Under the pieces are notes generated by a model. It had not been told where the DNA came from. It saw nothing but the letters and a program-made list of their open reading frames with translations, and ran no database searches. A DNA stretch of 64,000 nucleotides from JBAXXL01 sp038206725 (GTDB lineage: Bacteria > Bacteroidota > Ignavibacteria > Kapaibacteriales > UBA2268). Positions 8,670 to 16,109 of the stretch are shown here, piece after piece. A program made the translations under genes and the position numbers. The stretch lies in contig JBBRAO010000005.1 of assembly GCA_038206725.1 (NCBI GenBank), positions 45,482-109,481 on the forward strand, given 5' to 3'. Within the stretch, counting starts at the first letter, position 1, and every line of letters starts with the position of its first letter.

Positions 8670-9296
8670 TTGAAAAAGATATTAGTCCTATTCGTAGTTT
8701 TATTCTGTTTAATAATTATGAAGAATGAAACTAAGGCACAATGCCCAGAAGGGTATACTTATACACAAAAATCAATGAATATAGGTGGTTGCAATTATGC
8801 AGTCGAATTATGTTATACCTGCAGAATCTTAGTCGAACATAATGCGAATGTAATATTAAAATCATTTAGAAAATTACCTACTATACCTGAATGCGACAAC
8901 AATATGACAACAGACGAAGTATTAGCCGAAATTAACAATCAAATTAAAACATATGAATTTTTTCAAATTGTTTTAGGATGTCCACCATTTCAACCTCCTC
9001 CTTGTGGAACTCCTTTTTTGGAATTACACACTTTCAAAACTCCAACCTGTTTGCAAAAAACTATGATGCCGGATAGTACAATAAAATACGCTGGATGCCC
9101 ATCTGATACAACCAAATGCGTTATAATTTACGAATATTGTTGGGATCCGATCGAAGAAAAAATTGTTGCTAATGTTCTTAGCCATTATTATGAAGGAAAT
9201 GGAATGTGCCCACCAGGAGAAGAACCTGCCGATCCAATAGTTGTTTGGGAATCGAGTACTTGTTTTGGTGTAATAACACCGTGTGAGTACTATTAA
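8670..9296 (+). CDS. Secreted cysteine-rich protein of unknown function
   Basis: I do not recognise this 208-residue protein. It starts at a TTG preceded by agagag and opens with a signal peptide (MKKILVLFVVL, cleavage near TKAQ). The mature chain has 14 cysteines and a proline-rich centre (PPFQPPPCG), suggesting a disulfide-stabilised extracytoplasmic protein. It lacks the C-terminal sorting domain seen in its neighbours, so it may be periplasmic or surface-exposed by another route. A perfect hairpin (9321-9344) separates it from the following T9SS cargo gene. It lies directly downstream of long repeat B, as does the cysteine-containing secreted protein at 12384. The TTG start rests on the signal peptide's position. 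Confidence 0.75.
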   Translation: MKKILVLFVVLFCLIIMKNETKAQCPEGYTYTQKSMNIGGCNYAVELCYTCRILVEHNANVILKSFRKLPTIPECDNNMTTDEVLAEINNQIKTYEFFQIVLGCPPFQPPPCGTPFLELHTFKTPTCLQKTMMPDSTIKYAGCPSDTTKCVIIYEYCWDPIEEKIVANVLSHYYEGNGMCPPGEEPADPIVVWESSTCFGVITPCEYY

Positions 9297-9320
9297 TAAA
9301 ATATAATATTTCTAATAATA

Positions 9321-9344
9321 CCTCCGTTGTGAATACAACGGAGG
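9321..9344 (+). terminator. Intergenic perfect hairpin
   Basis: Ten-base arms cctccgttgt and acaacggagg enclose a 4-base loop between two co-oriented secreted-protein genes. The following bases are A-rich rather than a run of T, so it may be an RNA-stabilising or processing structure and not a classical terminator. Confidence 0.5.
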
Positions 9345-9362
9345 ATAATAAATAGGTATAAA

Positions 9363-11477
9363 ATGAAAAAATTAATTAAATTATTTCTTTTGTTTGTAGT
9401 ATTACAAACAGCCAATTCCCAGTGGGAACCTTGCAACAATGGATTATACGGTGCGTGGGTCAATTGTATAGAAATGAATGAAAATTTGGTTGTTGCCGGT
9501 ACAAATAATGGTGTCTATGTTTCGATAGACAAAGGAGAGAATTGGTCAGCAAAAAATTCCGGATTGGAACATTATGATATCAATAAAATTCTTATAAAAG
9601 ATAGTAATATATATATAGGTACTTTAGACGGAGGTATTTATTATTCCAGAGACGACGGAGATAGTTGGATTACAAAAAATTCTGGATTAGAAAATTTAAC
9701 AATCACTACATTCGCAATTCAAGGAAATGATATGTTTGTGGGAACAAAAAAAAATGGCTTTTACATTTCAACAAACAATGGGGATAATTGGAGCAAAAAA
9801 ACGATAACAAACTCTACAGCAGGTGTTGTTACATCCATTTTATTTACGGGTGGGACTATTTATGCTGGGCTTTCTCAAGAAGGTTTATTTCGTTCCATAG
9901 ATAATGGTGAAACTTGGGAAAAGAAAAATTCAGGTCGCTTAGGCGATATTGGGGTATCTTCAATAGCTATAAATAATGGAAAAATTTATTTAGGAACTTA
10001 TCAAGCTTTATATATTTCGGTAGATAATGGCGATAATTGGGTTTCAAAGATTAATAACGGAGGTTCTTTTTATTCGCCTGTTTATGATATTTTATTCAAT
10101 AATAATGACTTATTTATTATATTCGGAGACGAATTAATACATTCAACAGATGATGGTGATAATTGGATAAAGGATAGTGAAAAAACAACACCACAAAGAG
10201 TAAAAACTATAACAAGTTTAGGTGAAAATATTTTTGTTGGAACGGAAGGAAGTATATATATCACGCAAAACAATGGTATTAGCTGGACAAGAAAAGACAA
10301 AGGTCTGACAAATTCATTAATCTTTTCAATAGTTACCGGTAATGCGAACATTTACACAGCATCTTATAGAAATGGCATATTTCTTTCTACCGACACGGGA
10401 GATAGCTGGATAGAGAAAAACACGGGTTTACTACCAGATCTTCCAATGAGGATTTCTCGAATAATAAAGGATAATGATGTATTGTACGCAGGAACTGATG
10501 GGGACGGCATATATCAATCATCAAATGAAGGCGACACTTGGGTAAAGAGCTGGATGCCAAATAATAGCAGTATAAGTAATCAAGTATTATCAATTGTTTG
10601 TAGAGATGATATTATTTATGTGGGAACATATAGTGGTGTATATTCTTCTTTTGATAAAGGAGAAACATGGGAGGAAAAGAACAAAGGTTTAACTAACAAA
10701 ACAATAAATGTAATGTATAATGACATTAATGGAATTTATGTCGGAACCCAAGGTGGTTTATTTTACTCGAGCGATCAAGGTAATAATTGGGTAGAATACT
10801 ATGATCCATATAGTTCACCACGTGTAACAGATATTGTTGTCAAGGATAATAACATTTTCCTTGGTGGGAATAAGGGTGGCGGATTCAGAGTTTCTAGAGA
10901 TAATGGTGCCAGTTGGACACCAATTTTGAGTTTAATAAAGTTATATGAATCATCGGTATCGTCTTTAGCGATTGGTGACGGATATTTATTTGCCGGTACT
11001 AATAACGGAGTATTTCTTTCAAAAGATGTCGGTACTTCGTGGATTGAGGTAAATGACGGTTTGTCAAATATAAATGTTTTTTCATTGCACGTAACAGATA
11101 AATATTTATTTGCCGGAACATATAATGGTGGCTTATTTCGTGTGAAACTATCGGACTTTGGTATAACCGGTGTCGAAGAAAATTTGATTTGTAAGCAAAA
11201 TTATCTTTACACCTTTCCACCATTTCCTAATCCCGCTACAAAAGAGGTAAAATCGTTGGTTTATTGGAATATGAGCACCGATATAGAAACTGATGAAATT
11301 GGTATTTACAATATCTATGGCGCGGAAGTAAGCGATAGAAGTAAAATCAGCTTCGATAAACTATCGTCATATAATGGTTATTTAATTTGGAATTGCGCCG
11401 GTATTGAAACAGGAGTTTATTTGATTGTTATTAAGCACGGAACTGAATCGCGAACAATAAAAGTGATGGTAAATTAG
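9363..11477 (+). CDS. T9SS-sorted BNR/Ycf48-like beta-propeller protein
   Basis: The 704-residue protein has a signal peptide (cleaved near ANSQ) and thirteen recurrences of a BNR/Asp-box-like motif of the form S-x-D-x-G-x-x-W at roughly 40-50 residue intervals. This gives one or two predicted beta-propellers over residues about 25-600. The last 85 residues are a type A T9SS sorting domain (FPNPATKEV, then GVYLIVIKHG...IKVMVN), so it should be exported by T9SS and held at or released from the surface. Function could be carbohydrate or protein binding; Asp-box repeats alone do not show enzymatic activity. Its C-terminal 80 residues are nearly duplicated in the orphan ORF at 49495-49872. Confidence 0.88.
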   Translation: MKKLIKLFLLFVVLQTANSQWEPCNNGLYGAWVNCIEMNENLVVAGTNNGVYVSIDKGENWSAKNSGLEHYDINKILIKDSNIYIGTLDGGIYYSRDDGDSWITKNSGLENLTITTFAIQGNDMFVGTKKNGFYISTNNGDNWSKKTITNSTAGVVTSILFTGGTIYAGLSQEGLFRSIDNGETWEKKNSGRLGDIGVSSIAINNGKIYLGTYQALYISVDNGDNWVSKINNGGSFYSPVYDILFNNNDLFIIFGDELIHSTDDGDNWIKDSEKTTPQRVKTITSLGENIFVGTEGSIYITQNNGISWTRKDKGLTNSLIFSIVTGNANIYTASYRNGIFLSTDTGDSWIEKNTGLLPDLPMRISRIIKDNDVLYAGTDGDGIYQSSNEGDTWVKSWMPNNSSISNQVLSIVCRDDIIYVGTYSGVYSSFDKGETWEEKNKGLTNKTINVMYNDINGIYVGTQGGLFYSSDQGNNWVEYYDPYSSPRVTDIVVKDNNIFLGGNKGGGFRVSRDNGASWTPILSLIKLYESSVSSLAIGDGYLFAGTNNGVFLSKDVGTSWIEVNDGLSNINVFSLHVTDKYLFAGTYNGGLFRVKLSDFGITGVEENLICKQNYLYTFPPFPNPATKEVKSLVYWNMSTDIETDEIGIYNIYGAEVSDRSKISFDKLSSYNGYLIWNCAGIETGVYLIVIKHGTESRTIKVMVN

Positions 11478-11486
11478 CGCACAAAA

Positions 11487-11519
11487 AAACTCATCCGATG
11501 ACTCGAAATAATCGGATAA
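11487..11519. repeat. 3' hairpin repeat C, degenerate copy
   Basis: Contains actcatccgatgact followed by a partial reverse complement (atcggat), downstream of the propeller gene. Better copies occur after the HtrA gene (31688-31721) and after metF (34681-34711). It looks like a dispersed 3'-end hairpin family. Confidence 0.5.
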
Positions 11520-11599
11520 ATATAGAGAGTTTGCCACGACGAATGTATTTTATAAAAGTTGGGGATAATGTTGGTAAGTTAATTAAATTATAAACCATT

Positions 11600-12282
11600 A
11601 TAACCTTCCGAAGGTTTGAAACCTTCGGAAGGTTTAAGTCTTTTTATCGTATTACTTTATGGCGATACTCCAAGTATGCGTAGAATCCATTTTCAGTTAC
11701 CACGGCTTTTAAGTCGTGGATAATGGCGCTTAAAAGACCCAATAACTAATAGAATCATTCCCTAAAATTTAGTTTACATAATGTATAGGCAAAGTACAAA
11801 AACTGCTCAAAAATGGATTTATTAGCACATAAAAAAGAATTATGACAAATAATTAATTGTTTGCCAAGTATTAATAATATCAATGACTAAATGAATTCAT
11901 AAAAGTTATTTTCAATTATTTTCAATTATTTTTCATCACGAGAGAAAGAAATGGACTTCTCAGTTGTCTATACTAATGTGATATGTACAAATTTGAAAAA
12001 AGTGAAATGAATTTTTCTAAATACATAAGAATTTTACATCGCGACAGGAAGAAACTCTTGCCACCAAGAGAAAAATACCGAAAATTATTATTGCAAATAT
12101 TGGGTATTGTTCAAAACTTATACTTGGTTTTCTACAATAAATTAACTAAAGGGCGTCTTTTTGCATCCTGCATCCTGCATCCTGCTTAGCTTTGCGGTGC
12201 GGATGCCACTATTGTTGCTATTGGTGCCTAACGATAACATATTTTTACAAACATTTGTGCTACGCATTCATCCCACCCTAAT
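11600..12282 (+). repeat. Long direct repeat B, copy 2
   Basis: Second copy of the element at 7821-8568. It includes palindrome A (11602-11646), the ccacggctttt/aagtcgtgg hairpin (11700-11719), a conserved short ORF beginning near 12007, and only three gcatcct units (12163-12183). Differences are point changes and short indels. Across the short ORF the indels keep frame with copy 1. The region 11478-12383 holds no other gene that I can support. Confidence 0.85.
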
Positions 12283-12383
12283 TGAAAATATTATTTGGAA
12301 GAACCTTTGTTTAGAAAAAATAAAAGATGTTTGCATGTAGTATTTAAAAATAATAATTTATTTAATAAATAAAAGACAAAATA

Positions 12384-13361
12384 CTGAAGAATATTTTAAT
12401 TTTAGTGGCACTTTTGATTACAGTAATCTCTACTAGCGCCAAAGCTGATTATCCACCATTAGATAATCAATGGTCAGATTTTATGGATTACGGTTTGTAT
12501 ATGGATTGCCCAGGAACTAATCCTATACAATCGTGCGAAGTACATGTTCGTTACCGTGTAAAAAGAAATGTAACTAATGGCGTTTTCCAATCCGGAGATA
12601 TTGAAGTTTATGATGTGGATATCGCTGAAAATTGTCCCTGTGAATTGTCAATGTATGCCGCGGTAATAAAAGCATTAATGGAAACAGAAGATGCTCTATT
12701 TAAACCTACGAGACAGCTTAATGAAGTGTTTAATTTAGCAATAAACATCAAGACTGTATCGCCTTGTATAAGAAAACACTATTATATAAAAGGATTAACA
12801 AAATACTATCGTTGGGTTCCTTGCACTGAAACCGAAGATTATATAAATCAATATAATGCAACTTTTCAACAAAGTTCGAATAACACAAGTAGTGCATGGG
12901 CAGATCTAATTGGTGTGAATCTAATTAAATCAATTTCTTTTGATGCGTGTACATCACCTTGTACTTCTTGGTGTGGAAATTTCTTAATTGATGGAGTGGT
13001 TATTGTTGGTTCAACATACACCCCAATGAATAGTTATACCAGATACGAAGGACCATTATATGTTGATCCAACTCCACCACCAAAGATATCGTTGCCTTCT
13101 GAATTAGTTGATCTTTCGATACAACCAAATCCAGCAAAAGATAAAATAGAGATTAAATTTAATACAAACGAAAAAGGTAGTTTGGTAATAAAAATTATTG
13201 ATTTATTAGGTAATACTCAATCTGAATTTACAAGTATTATTAATCCTGGCATATTTAATTGTACTTTAGATTCAAAAAATATTACAAACGGAATATACAC
13301 ATTAATACTAATTTTGGACGGCAACCTTGTTGCTTCTGAAAAAATAATAATCGAAAGATAA
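12384..13361 (+). CDS. Secreted protein with T9SS type A sorting domain, unknown function
   Basis: The frame is open from 12384, where a CTG would begin a perfect signal peptide (MKNILILVALL..., cleavage after AKA). The first conventional in-frame start, the GTG at 12405, would cut into that signal. I therefore favour CTG (or a mutated ATG) at 12384. The mature part (about 200 residues) contains about a dozen cysteines and no recognised domain. The last 75 residues form a T9SS sorting domain (SIQPNPAKDKIEI ... NGIYTLILI ... KIIIER). It follows long repeat B. A hairpin (13373-13399) separates it from the next cargo gene. Role unknown; probably surface-exposed. Confidence 0.75.
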   Translation: MKNILILVALLITVISTSAKADYPPLDNQWSDFMDYGLYMDCPGTNPIQSCEVHVRYRVKRNVTNGVFQSGDIEVYDVDIAENCPCELSMYAAVIKALMETEDALFKPTRQLNEVFNLAINIKTVSPCIRKHYYIKGLTKYYRWVPCTETEDYINQYNATFQQSSNNTSSAWADLIGVNLIKSISFDACTSPCTSWCGNFLIDGVVIVGSTYTPMNSYTRYEGPLYVDPTPPPKISLPSELVDLSIQPNPAKDKIEIKFNTNEKGSLVIKIIDLLGNTQSEFTSIINPGIFNCTLDSKNITNGIYTLILILDGNLVASEKIIIER

Positions 13362-13372
13362 TTTAATCAACA

Positions 13373-13399
13373 AGGTGGTATATTCTATATATGCCACCT
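13373..13399 (+). terminator. Hairpin between two cargo genes
   Basis: Arms aggtggtatat and atatatgccacct form an imperfect stem just after the preceding stop codon, followed by a short T-rich tail. Likely a terminator or processing site. Confidence 0.45.
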
Positions 13400-13420
13400 C
13401 TTTATAATAAGGATAAGTTT

Positions 13421-14722
13421 ATGAAATTTTTGAATTTATTTATAGTAAGCGTTATATTATGTTCGCAGTTTTTACATACAGAATGGAAATTATTGGACAA
13501 AAATCAGCAGAGTGATAGAAGTAACGTTTATATGGATTGGTCATCCCCGCAGTATGGAGCTATTTATCAATTACAAACCGATTTATCAGCTACTAAGACA
13601 TTTATTAAAGTAACAAGTGATTTTGGAAATAATTGGTCAACATACAGTTTTGATAGTATAATGGTTGCTAAAAATTTTAGTCCTTTTGATAGGCTTATAC
13701 AATTGGAATACATAGGTACTAATATATTTGGCACCACTGGAAATAAAAAAATCTTTTTATCAACGGATAGAGGTATAACTTAGAATTTGTATAAACCATT
13801 TCCTACCGGGTCAACATATTTGAGATTTAATAAAGAGAAAAAAATAGGTCTTTGGGCTAATATCATTAAAAGTAGTCAACCCGCAAAATGTTATTTAATT
13901 GACAGTACTTTAAAAATCATTGGTACTTTACCTACTCCAGAAGAACTTAAAATTAATTCATTATATTATACATACTTTGATAATAACTTACAATACTTTA
14001 TTTCAAATGACGGAGAAAAGAATTTTGAGTTTGGTAGAATTGTTAATAGTGTTTATAATAGGTACCCGCAGAACTTTGAATTGAATTCGGTTTATTTTAC
14101 TAATCCAAAGGAAGGATATTCCTATTACCTAAACAATGATCAAATCCATTTATATACAACTAACGACAGCGGAAAAATATGGAGCAATGTTTATTCTAAC
14201 AAGATATTTGGTAATCCTGTTATTGTGTTTGGTACCTGCAAAATAGGATATCTTTATAATTTGACTGGTGAGGTTGAATCTGATTCATTATTAAAAACTG
14301 TTGATGGCGGTATAAATTGGAAAAAAGAAATTCTACCGGATGATGATTCTCTTTATAATCCTATAAAATCATTTGCCTTTTTTGATAACTGTTTTTATCT
14401 GCTTACAAAAAGTGGTTTATTTATTGAAAATGAGTATTCCTATATAACCGAACGTAAGATATTAAAATCAGATGCTTTTCAAATATATCCGAATCCATTA
14501 GCAAAAAACAGCCAATTTACAATATCGTTTTCAAGGGAAATTGTAAACATTAAAGAGGTGCGGCTTTATTCAGTAACAGGCCTGTTTATAAGAGATTTAA
14601 AATATCAAACATCAGCGGAAACTATTTTTTGTGATTTGCCGAATGATATAAATTCTGGTGTATATTTTGTGGGAATCGAAGTGAATAATGAAGAAACATT
14701 TTCGAAAATAATAATCAGGTAA
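13421..14722 (+). pseudogene. T9SS-sorted BNR-like protein interrupted by an amber codon
   Basis: The true start is the ATG at 13421 (ribosome site aagga; signal peptide MKFLNLFIVSV). The frame runs to a TAG at 13781-13783 and continues open without shift to 14722. The TAG falls exactly where the BNR motif STDRGIT-W expects tryptophan, so a single TGG to TAG change explains it. The second half carries further motifs (TTNDSGKIW, TVDGGINW) and a T9SS sorting domain (IYPNPLAKNSQF ... SGVYFVGIEV). Without readthrough only a 120-residue signal-bearing stub would be made. The rest of the gene shows no decay, so the change is recent, a sequencing error, or suppressed. Confidence 0.8.
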
Positions 14723-14726
14723 AAAT

Positions 14727-16055
14727 ATGCGAAAAATAATTTTATTAATAATCATAACAATATTTTCCTGGTTCGATGCAAATTGTGGTTATTGGAAATT
14801 CAATAATGAATTCGTAGGTTGGGATTATTACAATATTGCTGTTAAAGATACAAATTCATTTTATGTAATTGGGAAATCTCAAATTCGCTCAAGGTGCGAA
14901 TATACTGAGGACTGTGGTAAGACTTGGGTTAATATTCTTCCGGATTCAGTTGCTTTCAAGAATGCGGTAACCAAAAACGGCAGATTTAATGTTAAAAGTA
15001 TTTCATACTTCAAGGAAAAGGATTATGATGTATTATTAATAGGTTGCAGTGGAGACAGTATTCTTCGAACAACAGATGGTGGCAGTACTTGGCAACGAAT
15101 TAATTTAAAATCAAAAAGGGTTGATGTTAGGGCTATAAAACGGATAAATAAAGAGTTATACTACTGCAATACGGACAGTTCGCTTCATATTAGCGAAGAT
15201 TTAGGTTTGAGCTGGAAAAATATAAATTTACCAATTGTTACCAAAAACAAAGAGTCACTGATAAGTGCCTATATAATTAGAGATTCTTTATATTTAGTAA
15301 CAGCAAAAATAAAATTTCAAACATCAGAGGGTATATGGAGCAGTTTTCATTTTACTTTCAAATCAACTAATAAAGGTGCAACTTGGGAGGAATATAAAAT
15401 AGATAAGAAATCGAATTTAGTGAATTTAACAAATAAAATATACTTTGACACTAATTCGAAAAAACTATTATCTTTTATAACAATCCAAGATACCACATTA
15501 CGTAAAACCTATGGGAGTATATATAAATCATACGATTATGGGAATAATTGGGAATTTATTGATACAACCTTACAGTTGGGTTTAAGTTCTAGTATTAATT
15601 TCAGAGATAGTGCAAGTGGTTATATTGTAGCCGATTTCACTAATATTTTATTTACAGAGAATGGAGGTTTATCTTGGATGAAGGAAGAATTTGAATATTC
15701 TCTTGATGGTGTTAGGGACATTGCTTTTTTAAATGAACACAAATCACTTTTATTAACTCCTGATAAATTATTTATTAAGGATGATAGAATTACCTCAGCA
15801 ATTAATATCACACCTGATAAATTGGAATTGTTTCCTAATCCCGCTGGTGATTTCATAACGATAACGCTGGGAGTCATCAACCCCACGCTTAAGCGTGGGG
15901 ATGATGAGGTGTTCATTTACAACACACTCGGCGAAAGAGTTATGTCCGTAGAGACGTTGCATTCAACGTCTCTACAAATCAACATCTCCGATTTACCAAA
16001 AGGTATGTATTTTGTGAAAGTCGGTGGGGAAACGGCGAAGTTTGTGAAAATATAA
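14727..16055 (+). CDS. T9SS-sorted BNR-like repeat protein with palindromic insertions in its sorting domain
   Basis: The 442-residue secreted protein has a signal peptide (MRKIILLIIITI) and about six BNR-like motifs (for example RTTDGGSTW, ISEDLGLSW, FTENGGLSW) over residues 40-330. The C-terminal sorting domain begins LFPNPAGDF and ends GMYFVKVGGETAKFVKI. Two perfect DNA palindromes (15875-15906 and 15948-15975) lie in frame inside this domain and encode PTLKRGDDE and ETLHSTSL, which look like loop insertions between conserved strands. It starts four bases after the broken homologous gene, so they share a transcript. Likely an exported surface-binding protein; ligand unknown. Confidence 0.85.
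   Translation: MRKIILLIIITIFSWFDANCGYWKFNNEFVGWDYYNIAVKDTNSFYVIGKSQIRSRCEYTEDCGKTWVNILPDSVAFKNAVTKNGRFNVKSISYFKEKDYDVLLIGCSGDSILRTTDGGSTWQRINLKSKRVDVRAIKRINKELYYCNTDSSLHISEDLGLSWKNINLPIVTKNKESLISAYIIRDSLYLVTAKIKFQTSEGIWSSFHFTFKSTNKGATWEEYKIDKKSNLVNLTNKIYFDTNSKKLLSFITIQDTTLRKTYGSIYKSYDYGNNWEFIDTTLQLGLSSSINFRDSASGYIVADFTNILFTENGGLSWMKEEFEYSLDGVRDIAFLNEHKSLLLTPDKLFIKDDRITSAINITPDKLELFPNPAGDFITITLGVINPTLKRGDDEVFIYNTLGERVMSVETLHSTSLQINISDLPKGMYFVKVGGETAKFVKI
15875..15906. repeat. In-frame palindrome D (ccccacgctt/aagcgtgggg)
   Basis: A perfect 20-bp palindrome, ccccacgcttaagcgtgggg, flanked by catc/gatg arms, lies within the sorting-domain coding region and keeps frame. It resembles the ccacggctttt/aagtcgtgg hairpins in long repeat B. 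Confidence 0.8.
15948..15975. repeat. In-frame palindrome E (gtagagacgttg ... caacgtctctac)
   Basis: Perfect 12-bp arms with a 4-base loop, in frame inside the same sorting domain and only 41 bases after palindrome D. A degenerate relative, gtagaaacgcactgtgtacg followed by tctctac, occurs in intergenic DNA at 50172-50198, which supports it being a dispersed element. Confidence 0.8.
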
Positions 16056-16063
16056 ACCATTAC

Positions 16064-16109
16064 AACCTTCCGCAGGTCCCAAACCTTCGGAAGGTTTAAG
16101 TCTTTTTAT
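16064..16109. repeat. Palindromic repeat A, copy 3, between convergent genes
   Basis: aaccttccgcaggt and aaccttcggaaggtt plus the shared tail taagtctttttat lie between the stop codons of a plus-strand cargo gene and the minus-strand S9 peptidase. It probably serves as a shared bidirectional terminator. Confidence 0.65.

Noticed and set aside
13781..13783. Genome-wide recoding of TAG
   Set aside because: Several intact genes (for example those ending at 4551 and 11477) use TAG as their normal stop.
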